From: an uncultured Collinsella sp.
Lineage (GTDB): Bacteria > Actinomycetota > Coriobacteriia > Coriobacteriales > Coriobacteriaceae
DNA length: 47,151 nucleotides
Assembly: GCA_958349325.1 (NCBI GenBank)
Contig: CATWCP010000005.1
Span: forward strand, 1-47,151
Direction: 5' to 3'
Part shown: positions 1 through 7,393 of the stretch, in pieces
Layout of the letters: every line of letters begins with the position of its first letter
Numbering within the stretch: position 1 is the first letter of the stretch
The notes under the pieces: model-generated
What the model was told of the DNA's origin: nothing
Database searches by the model: none
What the model saw: only the letters and a program-made list of their open reading frames with translations
Program-made: the position numbers and the translations under genes

Positions 1-5
1 GCGCA

Positions 6-47
6 TAAAGAAAGCCTCCCATTTCTCATGTCCAAGAAATGGGAGGC
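6..47 (-). terminator. Terminator hairpin, minus strand
   Basis: Perfect 13-bp stem (14-26 with 35-47) closing an 8-nt loop. On the minus strand it is followed by TTTCTTT. It lies 3 bases beyond the stop of the small ORF at 51-122, so it would end that transcript. It could also stop a plus-strand gene entering from outside the window. Confidence 0.7.
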
Positions 48-50
48 AGT

Positions 51-122
51 TCACAACGTTCTAGCGGGCTTTTTGCTGCCGAAACCACTGGAGTAGGCCT
101 CGCGCCCGCGCAAGCGCTCCAT
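51..122 (-). CDS. Possible 23-residue small protein
   Basis: The minus strand reads ATG, 23 sense codons and TGA. AGGG lies 7 nt before the ATG and a strong terminator follows directly after the stop. The peptide starts MERLRGREAYSS, is basic, and has no hydrophobic segment. I do not recognise it. It reads away from the aga PTS operon, so it could be a small protein gene or a leader peptide of a short divergent transcript. The support is the arrangement SD-start-stop-terminator, not homology. A chance ORF of this length is possible. Confidence 0.4.
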   Translation of the reverse strand: MERLRGREAYSSGFGSKKPARTL

Positions 123-153
123 TGTGTTTCCCTAATTCATCTGGGAAAACGAC

Positions 154-184
154 TGCAAACGATTGCAAGTAACCGGTGAACGGT
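154..184 (+). promoter_or_regulatory. 21-bp-period direct repeat, distal site of aga operon
   Basis: Half-sites TGCAAACGAT (154-163) and GGTGAACGGT (175-184) start exactly 21 bp apart, like the other copies in this window. The second half-site is also one arm of the inverted repeat 174-203. The binding factor is unknown. Confidence 0.4.
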
Positions 185-392
185 CGAAAACTACCGTTCA
201 CCGATAATCTCAAAACTGGTTCTAACTGGTATTAAGTCAAAAAGACCAATTCACATATCTTCACAATGACCTGCAATTTTTCTACACGCTATTTTTAGCC
301 GCCCTGCGTTGTTTAGACACAGGAAAAGATCCGATCTTTTGCCAAAGCATTTCGGAACGGTTTCAAAACCGCAGGTAGAAGTGTTAACGACC

Positions 393-423
393 GGTAAACG
401 GTCGATTTATCACCGTGAGCGGT
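393..423 (+). promoter_or_regulatory. 21-bp-period direct repeat, proximal site of aga operon
   Basis: GGTAAACGGT (393-402) and CGTGAGCGGT (414-423) repeat with a 21-bp period. Pairs of the same form lie before lacI1, lacI2, lacI3, lacI4, lacF and lacA, so this is probably a shared regulator site. Confidence 0.5.
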
Positions 424-496
424 GCAAAAACGTTTTACCGTATGAATCAACGAAAGCGACCTCTTCTGGGGTGATATAGTGACAACAACACGTCAC

Positions 497-510
497 GTGG
501 TTACTACCAG
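497..510. promoter_or_regulatory. GntR/AgaR-type operator of the PTS operon
   Basis: GTGGTTACTACCAG is near-palindromic. The 13-nt core TGGTTACTACCAG recurs exactly at 4791-4803, before agaS. A further pair of half-sites (AACCA, TGGT) follows near 517-526. HutC-type GntR proteins bind TGGT...ACCA palindromes, and a gene for one lies at 4019. The pairing with that regulator is inferred. Confidence 0.6.
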
Positions 511-626
511 TTTAGAAACCACTGGTCTTCAAAGTACGCTTTCTAAGAAGCTTTAAGGGCGAGCGCCCGCTGGCTTCCGAAAATCATCGGACTCAGATCG
601 TACACACCTTCGGAAGGGAAATTTGA

Positions 627-1070
627 ATGGTTGGCTTTATTCTTACCGGTCATGGACAGTTCGCACCCGGCCTCGCAAGCGCTATCGCTATGGTTGCTGG
701 CGACCAGCCCGCTTTTACCGTCGTTCCTTTTGAGGGCGACCAGGCTGCTTCCTACGGTGAGGATCTCCGCGCCGCTATTACCGCCATGCGCGAGGAGTGC
801 GATGGCGTGCTCGTCTTTACCGACCTGCTTGGTGGCACCCCGTTCAACCAGGCGATGATGATTGCCCAGGATGTCGACAACGTCGAGGTTCTGACCGGCA
901 CCAACCTTCCCATGGTTATTGAGCTTCTGTTCCTCCGCGGCAACGCCACGCTCGCCGAGCTTGGCGAGCAGGCCGTGACCGTTGGCCAGACGGGCATCAC
1001 CGCCCAGACGGTCGCATCCGTTGCCGGCTCCGACGAAGAGGATATCTTCGGCGACGAGGACGGCATCTAA
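627..1070 (+). CDS. agaF: PTS mannose-family EIIA component (GalNAc-type)
   Basis: Cytoplasmic EIIA of a mannose/fructose/sorbose-family phosphotransferase system. It takes phosphate from HPr and passes it to EIIB (AgaV). The protein has 147 residues, the usual length for a free-standing EIIA-Man domain. The N-terminal strand GFILTGHGQFAPG carries the phospho-accepting His9, and LLGGTPFNQA near residue 70 is the typical family turn. ATG at 627 follows a good Shine-Dalgarno (GGAAGGG). It is the first gene of the operon and overlaps the next gene at TAATG. The GalNAc/galactosamine assignment comes from the AgaS and deacetylase genes downstream; the EIIA alone does not prove the substrate. Confidence 0.9.
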   Translation: MVGFILTGHGQFAPGLASAIAMVAGDQPAFTVVPFEGDQAASYGEDLRAAITAMREECDGVLVFTDLLGGTPFNQAMMIAQDVDNVEVLTGTNLPMVIELLFLRGNATLAELGEQAVTVGQTGITAQTVASVAGSDEEDIFGDEDGI

Positions 1071-1351
1071 TGGCCGATTTCGGAGCCAACGTCCTGAGCT
1101 CCTCGGTCGCCCTTTTAGGCCTGCTTGTCATCATGGGCTTGATTTACACCATCTGGTCGCAAATCAACATGAAGAAGAAGCAGAAGTACTTCAAGGAGCT
1201 GCACACCGAGCTCAAGCCGGGTCAAGAGGTTCTTTTCGCCGGCGGTATCTACGGAACCGTCAAAGGCATCGAAGGCGAGAAGGTCCAGATCAAAGTCCGA
1301 TCCGGAGCCGTCGTAGATGTTTCGCGTTACGCGATTCAGGAGATCAAGTAA
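1070..1351 (+). CDS. YajC-like small membrane protein in the PTS operon
   Basis: 93 residues: one transmembrane helix (about 10-29), a basic stretch (MKKKQKYFKEL), then a small beta domain with the YajC pattern LKPGQEVLFAGGIYGTVKGIEG. YajC is an accessory subunit of the SecDF translocase, but this copy sits inside a PTS operon with no sec genes near it. The ATG at 1070 overlaps the agaF stop (TAATG), which suggests translational coupling. YajC-like genes are known in some streptococcal GalNAc/hyaluronan PTS operons, so this may be a PTS-associated paralog that helps insert or stabilise EIIC/EIID. That role is inference. Confidence 0.8.
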   Translation: MADFGANVLSSSVALLGLLVIMGLIYTIWSQINMKKKQKYFKELHTELKPGQEVLFAGGIYGTVKGIEGEKVQIKVRSGAVVDVSRYAIQEIK

Positions 1352-1387
1352 CTGTCGTCAGCAAATAACGAAAGGAAGCTGATCAAC

Positions 1388-1870
1388 ATGGCAGAACCCA
1401 ACATTCTTCTTACCCGCATCGATAACCGACTGGTTCATGGTCAGGTTGCCACCCAGTGGAACTCCACCCTGGGCTCCAACCTCATCCTCGTCGCCAACGA
1501 CGACGTGGCGTCCAACACCATGCGCCAGAACCTCATGAAGATGGCCGCTCCCGCCGGCGTCGCTACGCGTTTCTTCTCTCTGCAGAAGACCATCGACGTC
1601 ATTGGCAAGGCGAGCCCGCGCCAGAAGATCTTCATCGTGGCCGAAACACCGGAAGACGTGCTTACGCTCGTCAAGGGCGGTGTGCCTATAAAGAAGGTAA
1701 ACATCGGCAACATGCACATGTCGGAAGGAAAGCGCCAAGTCGCCACCTCCGTCGCAGTTAACGACGAGGATGTCGCTGCGTTTAAAGAGCTGCAGGAATT
1801 GGGGGTGGAGTTGGAGATCAGGCGCGTTCCGAGCACGCCTGTTGAGGACACGAGCAAGCTCTTCTCGTAA
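1388..1870 (+). CDS. agaV: PTS sorbose/mannose-family EIIB component
   Basis: Cytoplasmic EIIB of the mannose PTS family, 160 residues. The phospho-site loop RIDNRLVHGQV has the active His17, which receives phosphate from EIIA and gives it to the sugar held by EIIC/EIID. The rest (VKGGVPIKKVNIGNMH, AAFKELQELGVELEIR) fits the family throughout. ATG at 1388 follows GAAAGGAAG. It lies 36 nt after the YajC-like gene and 90 nt before agaW, in the same operon. A divergent copy without the histidine is at 11122. Confidence 0.93.
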   Translation: MAEPNILLTRIDNRLVHGQVATQWNSTLGSNLILVANDDVASNTMRQNLMKMAAPAGVATRFFSLQKTIDVIGKASPRQKIFIVAETPEDVLTLVKGGVPIKKVNIGNMHMSEGKRQVATSVAVNDEDVAAFKELQELGVELEIRRVPSTPVEDTSKLFS

Positions 1871-1960
1871 TCCTCGTGATCCACGTTGTCAGGAGTGAAA
1901 CCCTGACGTTCTGTACGTGAAATCCAAAGTGCGTACATACATTTTGAAAGGAGGAGCAAG

Positions 1961-2761
1961 ATGGAATACTCGATCATCCAGATCGCTCTGGTCTTCGTCG
2001 TCACGTTCATCGCGGCAATCGACCAGTTTGACTTCCTCGAGTCTCTCTATCAGCCCATCGTCACCGGCGCCGTCATCGGTCTTATCCTTGGCGACCTTAA
2101 CACCGGTCTTCTCGTGGGTGGTACCTATCAGCTCATGACGATCGGCAACATGCCGATCGGAGGCGCTCAGCCGCCTAACGCCGTCATCGGCGGCATCATG
2201 GCAGCCATTCTCGCTATCGCCACGGGCCTCGAGCCCAACGCGGCAGTCGGCCTCGCCATTCCGTTCGCTCTGCTTGGCCAGCTTGGCGTTACCCTGGTCT
2301 TCACGCTTATGTCCCCGCTTATGTCCACGGCCGATAACATGGCTCACAACGCGGACACCAAGGGCATCGAGCGCCTGAACTACTTCGCCATGGCTCTGCT
2401 CGGCCTGATCTTCGCTGTCGTCGTCACCCTGTTCTTCATCGCTGGCGCTACCATCGGTCAGACCATCGCTTCTGCCATCCCGACTTGGCTGCAGACCGGT
2501 CTCTCCGCTGCAGGCGGCATGATGCGCTTCGTCGGCTTCGCCGTCCTGCTCAAGGTTATGATGAACCGCGATATGTGGGGCTTCTTCCTCATGGGCTTTG
2601 GCCTCGCGCTCATCACCGTTGCCAACGATTCGCTGGCAACCCCTGCTCTGCTCATCCTCGCTCTCATCGGCTTCGGCATCGCTTTCTGGGACTTCCAGCA
2701 GCAGACCGAGCTGAAGGGTGCAGCTGTTTCTGACGGAGGTGACTTCGAAGATGGCATCTAA
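1961..2761 (+). CDS. agaW: PTS sorbose-family EIIC component
   Basis: Integral membrane EIIC subunit, 266 residues, the usual length. It is hydrophobic throughout, with the family pattern PIVTGAVIGLILGDLNTGLLVGG near residues 31-51 and GGAQPPNAVIGG near 67-78. With EIID it forms the sugar translocation unit. A strong Shine-Dalgarno (AAAGGAGGAG) precedes ATG 1961. The 3' end overlaps the EIID start by 11 nt, which suggests coupled translation of the two membrane subunits. Confidence 0.93.
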   Translation: MEYSIIQIALVFVVTFIAAIDQFDFLESLYQPIVTGAVIGLILGDLNTGLLVGGTYQLMTIGNMPIGGAQPPNAVIGGIMAAILAIATGLEPNAAVGLAIPFALLGQLGVTLVFTLMSPLMSTADNMAHNADTKGIERLNYFAMALLGLIFAVVVTLFFIAGATIGQTIASAIPTWLQTGLSAAGGMMRFVGFAVLLKVMMNRDMWGFFLMGFGLALITVANDSLATPALLILALIGFGIAFWDFQQQTELKGAAVSDGGDFEDGI

Positions 2762-3833
2762 TGAGTATGTGATCCCGGAGCACTACGAGGATCTCACTCC
2801 TGCTCCGCAGCTCGACCAGAAGACCCTCAACAAGATGGCTTGGCGCTCCTGCTTCCTGCAGGCATCGTTCAACTACGAGCGCATGCAGGCCGCTGGCTGG
2901 CTTTACTCCATCATCCCCGGTCTGGAGAAGATCCACACCAACAAGAACGACCTCGCGGCTTCCATGAGCCACAACCTGGAGTTCTTCAACACCCACCCGT
3001 TCCTTGTCACCTTTGTTATGGGCATCGTGCTTTCGCTCGAGCAGAACAAGGTTGACATCCCCACGATCCGCGCCGTCCGCGTCGCCGCAATGGGCCCGCT
3101 CGGTGGTATCGGTGACGCCCTGTTCTGGCTGACGCTCGTGCCTATCACGGCCGGCATCACCTCCAACATGGCCATCAACGGCAACGCCGCTGCACCGATC
3201 ATCTTCCTGGTGATCTTCAACGTCGTCCAGTTCGCTCTGCGCTTCTGGCTCATGAACTGGTCCTACAAGCTTGGCACCAGCGCTATTGACGCTCTGACCG
3301 CCAACATGCAGGCCTTCACGCGTGCCGCTTCCATCATGGGCGTCTTCGTCGTCGGTTGCCTGGTCGTCACCATGGGTGGCACCCAGATCAACCTCCAGAT
3401 CCCCAACGGCACCACCCGTGGTCTCTCCGCTACTACCGTGATCGTCTCCGAGAAGGAGGCCGAGAACTTCACCGGTATGGAGGGCATCGATACCGAGACC
3501 GCTGAGGCCGGTACCATCGCCATGACTAATGAGGACGGCGACGCCCTCACCGCCACCGATGCCGATGGCAACGCTGTCACGTGCGGCGTCACCGATCTGG
3601 GTAACGGCATGGAGTCCGTGACCTACGGCACCGTTACCGAGGATCCGGTCAACTTCTCTGTTGCTGACACCCTCAACACCATCGTCCCGAAGCTCGTCCC
3701 GCTTATGCTTACGCTGCTGCTTTACTACATGTTCGCTAAGCACAGCTGGACCCCGACCAAGGGCATTCTCCTGCTCTTCGTCCTTGGCATCCTGGGCGCT
3801 GGCCCGCTTGGTCTCTGGCCGAGCATCTGGTAA
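2751..3833 (+). CDS. agaE: PTS mannose-family EIID component with extra loop
   Basis: Membrane EIID subunit that works with EIIC. I chose ATG 2751 (MASNEYVIPEHYEDL) because GGAGGT lies 10 nt upstream; an earlier in-frame ATG at 2718 has no such site. The protein is 360 residues, long for EIID (commonly about 265-300). Family hallmarks are RSCFLQASFNYERMQ (32-46), NTHPFLVTFVMGI (80-92) and GPLGGIGDALFW (115-126). The extra length is an acidic, Thr/Gly-rich stretch at about residues 222-300, between TMGGTQINLQIPNG and the C-terminal helices, probably outside the membrane. It is the last gene of the operon; a terminator follows at 3901. Confidence 0.9.
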   Translation: MASNEYVIPEHYEDLTPAPQLDQKTLNKMAWRSCFLQASFNYERMQAAGWLYSIIPGLEKIHTNKNDLAASMSHNLEFFNTHPFLVTFVMGIVLSLEQNKVDIPTIRAVRVAAMGPLGGIGDALFWLTLVPITAGITSNMAINGNAAAPIIFLVIFNVVQFALRFWLMNWSYKLGTSAIDALTANMQAFTRAASIMGVFVVGCLVVTMGGTQINLQIPNGTTRGLSATTVIVSEKEAENFTGMEGIDTETAEAGTIAMTNEDGDALTATDADGNAVTCGVTDLGNGMESVTYGTVTEDPVNFSVADTLNTIVPKLVPLMLTLLLYYMFAKHSWTPTKGILLLFVLGILGAGPLGLWPSIW

Positions 3834-3900
3834 GGCTCTAGCTTGAGGGGTGTGTCCCTACGCGGCTCACACCCCGACCCCTTAAGCCATGTGTATGTTA

Positions 3901-3938
3901 AAAGCCGCGTGCTCGAAAGAGCGCGCGGCTTTTGTTTT
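3901..3938 (+). terminator. Terminator of the aga PTS operon
   Basis: GC-rich stem (GCCGCG.GCTC paired with GAGC.CGCGGC) with a GAAA loop, followed by TTTTGTTTTCTT. It separates the PTS operon from the GntR gene. Confidence 0.85.
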
Positions 3939-4018
3939 CTTAATGATTCGGGTGTGGCAGACAGATAATGCATAACACCCTAGGTAGTTAGCCGAATTCG
4001 AGCAAAAGGGAGGATAGG

Positions 4019-4750
4019 ATGGCGATCGGAGCGCGTAAGCAACCGCTGTACGATCAGCTGGTCGATATTCTGACCGAAAAGATTGACCATGAATATCGCG
4101 CCGGTGACATGATTCCTTCCGAGCGCGAACTTTCGGAGCGCTATGGTCTCTCGCGCACTACGGTACGCCTGGCTCTGCAGGAACTGGAGCGTTTAGGACT
4201 GGTGGTTCGGCAGCACGGTCGCGGTACCTTTGTGACCGACCGTTCGGCAAAGGCAACCAATCTTATGCAGTCCTACAGCTTTACCGAGCAGATGCGCGCG
4301 ATGGGTCGAGAACCCGAGACCACGATTCTCGAGTTTTGCGAGATGGAGGCCGATAAGAATCTGGCCGAGCATATGGGATTGCGCATCGGTGATCGCATTT
4401 TTAAGCTCAAGCGTCTTCGCTCTGCCGACAACATGCCCATGATGGTCGAACGCAGCTATCTACCGGTTCGTCAATTTCTGTCCCTAAAGCGACCGCTGCT
4501 GGAGCGTAAGCCGCTTTACGATGTGATTGAGCAGGACTTTCAGCAAAAGATTCGCGTGGCCGAAGAGGAGTTCTATGCGAGCATAGCCCGTCCCACCGAT
4601 GCCCACCTTTTGGGAATTGTCGAGGGCTCGCCTGTGCTCGATTTGGTCAGGACTACGTATAACGAGTCAAACGAGGTAGTGGAGTACACACTCTCGGTTG
4701 CTCGTGCCGATCAGTTTAAATACAAGGTTTACCACCAGCGCAGTAACTAG
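4019..4750 (+). CDS. GntR/HutC-family regulator of the aga genes
   Basis: DNA-binding repressor of 243 residues. The N-terminal GntR winged helix (about 10-75) has IPSERELSERYGLSRTTVRL and a VVRQHGRGTFV wing; a UTRA ligand-binding domain (about 95-235) follows. Members of this subfamily sense phosphosugars such as GlcNAc-6-P or galactosamine-6-P. It lies between the PTS operon and agaS, and both promoters carry the same TGGTTACTACCAG site, so it probably controls both and is released by a GalNAc-derived phosphosugar. ATG 4019 follows GGGAGGATAGG. Confidence 0.9.
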   Translation: MAIGARKQPLYDQLVDILTEKIDHEYRAGDMIPSERELSERYGLSRTTVRLALQELERLGLVVRQHGRGTFVTDRSAKATNLMQSYSFTEQMRAMGREPETTILEFCEMEADKNLAEHMGLRIGDRIFKLKRLRSADNMPMMVERSYLPVRQFLSLKRPLLERKPLYDVIEQDFQQKIRVAEEEFYASIARPTDAHLLGIVEGSPVLDLVRTTYNESNEVVEYTLSVARADQFKYKVYHQRSN

Positions 4751-4789
4751 TGCTCGCATCGTTTCCATATGGTGATTCTTTGCATTTAA

Positions 4790-4825
4790 CTGGTTACTAC
4801 CAGATAACCAACCGAAGTGTATAAT
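4790..4825 (+). promoter_or_regulatory. agaS promoter with GntR-type operator
   Basis: Operator CTGGTTACTACCAG (4790-4803) precedes a consensus -10, TATAAT (4820-4825), and overlaps the region where the -35 must lie. Binding there would block RNA polymerase. The core is identical to the site at 498-510. Confidence 0.65.
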
Positions 4826-4864
4826 TGCACGTCAGAGGATTACTTCTAGAGAGAGGTATTAGAA

Positions 4865-6031
4865 ATGTTCGAGAAGAGTGTCGAGGAGCTCACCGAGCTC
4901 GGCGCCCAGATCACCACGGCCGAGATTGCTCAGCAGCCCGAGCTTTGGCGTGATACGCTCAACATCTATCGCGAGAATAAGGAGGCCATCGAGGCCTTCC
5001 TGGCCGAGGCTCGCGCTATGGGCGAGGGTCGTCTGTCCGTTGTCTTCACCGGTGCCGGTACGTCCGACTACGTTGGCGATACCTGCGCCCCGTACCTGCG
5101 TCACGCTGGCAACACTGATCTCTACGACTTTAAGCCCATCGCCACGACCGACATCGTGAGCGCCCCGCGCGACTTCCTGCGCGCCGAGGATCCCACGCTC
5201 GTGGTTTCCTTTGCCCGCTCTGGCAACAGCCCCGAGAGCCTTGCCGCCGTTGCCGTTGCCAAGGAGCTCGTCCACAACGTCAAGTTCCTCAACATCACCT
5301 GCGCTCCCGAGGGCAAGCTTGCCGTCGAGTCTGCCGATGATCCCAATGCGCTGACGCTGCTCATTCCGCGCGCCAACGACAAGGGCTTCGCCATGACCGG
5401 TTCTTATTCCTGCATGACCCTGCTCTCCACCCTTATTTTCGACACTGCCTCTGACGAGCAGAAGGCCGAGTGGGTCGAGACGATTGCCAAGATGGGCGAG
5501 GAGGTCATCTCCCGTGAGCCCGAGATCGCCGATTACCTGGCTGGCGATTTCAACCGCGTGACCTACTTGGGTTCTGGCTCCTTCGGTGGCCTTGCCCAGG
5601 AGAGCCAGCTCAAGATCCTTGAGCTCGCTCACGGTCTGGTCGCTACTTCCTACGACACCTCCATGGGCTATCGTCACGGACCTAAGTCCTTCGTCGACGA
5701 TAAGACGCTCGTCTTCGTGTTCGTCAACAACGACGCCTACACCCGTCAGTACGACATCGACATCCTCAACGAGATCGGTGGCGACGAAATCGCTCAGCAC
5801 ACCATCGCCGTTCAGCAGGAAGGTGCCACCGTCTATGAGGGTGAGTCCTTCACCTTTAAGGGCTACGAGGCACTTCCCGAGGGCTACCTTGCTCTGCCGT
5901 TCGTGATGTTTGCCCAGGCTATCAGCCTGCTCAACTCCGTGCGCGTGGGCAACACGCCCGACACGCCGAGCCCCACTGGCACGGTCAACCGCGTGGTTAA
6001 GGGCGTGACGATTCACCCCTTCACCGCTTAA
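4865..6031 (+). CDS. agaS: AgaS-type SIS-domain sugar isomerase/deaminase
   Basis: 388 residues with two SIS domains. The first has VFTGAGTSDYVGD (about 59-71) and SFARSGNSPES (about 115-125). The second has YLGSGSFGGLAQESQLK (about 234-250) and then SMGYRHGPKSF, and the C-terminus NTPDTPSPTGTVNRV is typical of AgaS. The family turns galactosamine-6-P into tagatose-6-P plus ammonia in the cytoplasm. ATG 4865 follows GAGAGGT. The operator before it ties it to the GntR regulator. The deacetylase gene that supplies its substrate is directly downstream, after a terminator-like hairpin. Confidence 0.92.
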   Translation: MFEKSVEELTELGAQITTAEIAQQPELWRDTLNIYRENKEAIEAFLAEARAMGEGRLSVVFTGAGTSDYVGDTCAPYLRHAGNTDLYDFKPIATTDIVSAPRDFLRAEDPTLVVSFARSGNSPESLAAVAVAKELVHNVKFLNITCAPEGKLAVESADDPNALTLLIPRANDKGFAMTGSYSCMTLLSTLIFDTASDEQKAEWVETIAKMGEEVISREPEIADYLAGDFNRVTYLGSGSFGGLAQESQLKILELAHGLVATSYDTSMGYRHGPKSFVDDKTLVFVFVNNDAYTRQYDIDILNEIGGDEIAQHTIAVQQEGATVYEGESFTFKGYEALPEGYLALPFVMFAQAISLLNSVRVGNTPDTPSPTGTVNRVVKGVTIHPFTA

Positions 6032-6049
6032 TCGCGTCCCCCTGTAAGG

Positions 6050-6090
6050 GCGCCCGTCCGCTCATAACGGCGGGCGGGCGCTTTTTGTTT
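6050..6090 (+). terminator. Terminator after agaS
   Basis: 11-bp GC stem (6050-6060 with 6071-6081, one G-T pair) followed by TTTTTGTTTT. It would reduce readthrough from agaS into the deacetylase gene. Confidence 0.8.
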
Positions 6091-6148
6091 TACGTGAGCT
6101 GGGTATAAGCATCACCACAGTCAACTGCTTTAGAAGCGAGGAGTGCAT

Positions 6149-7318
6149 ATGAGCACGTACGCAATTAAGGCTGACAAGTTCTTCTTGCCGGCAGGCCCGC
6201 AACTGGGCGGCTATCTTATGGTCGAGGATGGCGTCTTTGGCGCCTGGCAGGCCGACGAGCCCTCTTGCGAGATTAAGGACTACACGGGATCGTGGATCGC
6301 ACCGGGTATGGTCGATACTCACATCCATGGCTTCTACAACCACTCAACTACCGATAACGATCCCGAGGGCATCGATATCAGCTCGACCGAGCTCGCCCGT
6401 CGCGGTACCACCAGCTGGCTGCCCACGACGTTCACCGATGGCGTCGAGCAGATCAAGGACGCCTGCGCCGCCATCGCTCAGGCGGACGAGGGTCGCGGCC
6501 CCGACTTCTGCGGTGCCCGCATTCAGGGCATCTACCTGGAAGGCCCCTTCTTTACCATGAAGCACGTGGGTGCGCAGAACCCCGCTTACCTGATCGATCC
6601 CTCCGAGGAGGTCTTCGATCAGTGGCAGGAGGCTGCGGGTGGTCGCATCGTTAAGAGCGCCATGGCGGCCGAGCGCGACGGTGCCGCTGCTTATGCGGCT
6701 GCTCTGAATGCCAAGGGTGTGGTGACCAGCATCGGTCACTCCGACGCCACCTACGATGAGTGCATCGCCGCCATCAACGCCGGTGCCAGCTGCTTTACGC
6801 ATACCTATAACGGTCAGCGCGGGCTGCATCACCGTGAGCCCGGTGTCGTGGGCGCTGCCATGTCCACGCCCGAGACCTACGCCGAGATCATCTGTGACGG
6901 CAAGCACGTTAACCCTGCCGCCATCAAGGCGCTGCTGCAGGCAAAGGGCTGGCAACACACGGTGCTCATCACTGACTGCCTGGGTTGCGGCGGCATGCCC
7001 GAGGGCAGCTACACCAGTGGTGGCATGGACGTCATCATGAAGGACAACCTGTGCTGGCTCGCCGACGGCAAGAGCATTGCCGGCTCGGTGCTCACGCTTG
7101 CCCAGGGCGTCAAGAACATCGTTGACTGGGGCATCGCCAGCGCCGATATCGCCATTCGCATGGCAACCGAGGTGCCGGCACGCTCCGCGCACATCGAGGA
7201 TAAGTGCGGCAGCATCATGCCGGGTCGCGACGCCGACTTTGTCGTGTTCGACCATGAGCTTACCCTCGTCGAGACGTATGTTGGCGGCCAGAGCGTCGGC
7301 AACGCCTTTACCGAGTAA
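6149..7318 (+). CDS. nagA: N-acetylgalactosamine/glucosamine-6-P deacetylase
   Basis: Amidohydrolase of 389 residues that removes acetate from GalNAc-6-P or GlcNAc-6-P. Metal-binding VDTHIHG is at about 54-60, EGPFF near 131, then SIGHSDATYDE, HTYNGQRGLHHREPG, ICDGKHVNP and the catalytic-Asp segment LITDCLGCGGMPEG. I prefer ATG 6149 (GAGGAG 5 nt upstream) to GTG 6143, which lies inside the Shine-Dalgarno. Because it follows agaS and feeds it, GalNAc-6-P is the more likely substrate (AgaA role). A second gene of this family once stood at about 10 kb, where only its 3' end remains. Confidence 0.92.
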   Translation: MSTYAIKADKFFLPAGPQLGGYLMVEDGVFGAWQADEPSCEIKDYTGSWIAPGMVDTHIHGFYNHSTTDNDPEGIDISSTELARRGTTSWLPTTFTDGVEQIKDACAAIAQADEGRGPDFCGARIQGIYLEGPFFTMKHVGAQNPAYLIDPSEEVFDQWQEAAGGRIVKSAMAAERDGAAAYAAALNAKGVVTSIGHSDATYDECIAAINAGASCFTHTYNGQRGLHHREPGVVGAAMSTPETYAEIICDGKHVNPAAIKALLQAKGWQHTVLITDCLGCGGMPEGSYTSGGMDVIMKDNLCWLADGKSIAGSVLTLAQGVKNIVDWGIASADIAIRMATEVPARSAHIEDKCGSIMPGRDADFVVFDHELTLVETYVGGQSVGNAFTE

Positions 7319-7325
7319 CGATAGA

Positions 7326-7362
7326 AAAAGACGGCGGGCCCGAATCTGCTCGGACCCGCCGT
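7326..7362 (-). terminator. Terminator of the flavodoxin gene
   Basis: 13-bp stem with one mismatch (7330-7342 with 7350-7362). On the minus strand it is followed by CTTTTTC. It lies between convergent nagA and flavodoxin ends and may slow both transcripts. Confidence 0.8.
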
Positions 7363-7393
7363 ATGGGTTAAACGCTCAAAAGCACCTTCACAG

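Larger units (their letters stand above)
123..626. other. Gene-free control region before the aga PTS operon
   Basis: No coding region was found. It contains a perfect inverted repeat with 11-bp arms (174-184 and 193-203), two tandem GGTRARCGGT-type pairs (154-184 and 393-423), a possible extended -10 (TGATATAGT, about 472-480), a GntR-type operator (497-510), and a leader inverted repeat (574-581 with 609-616) whose right arm covers part of the agaF Shine-Dalgarno sequence. Confidence 0.7.
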
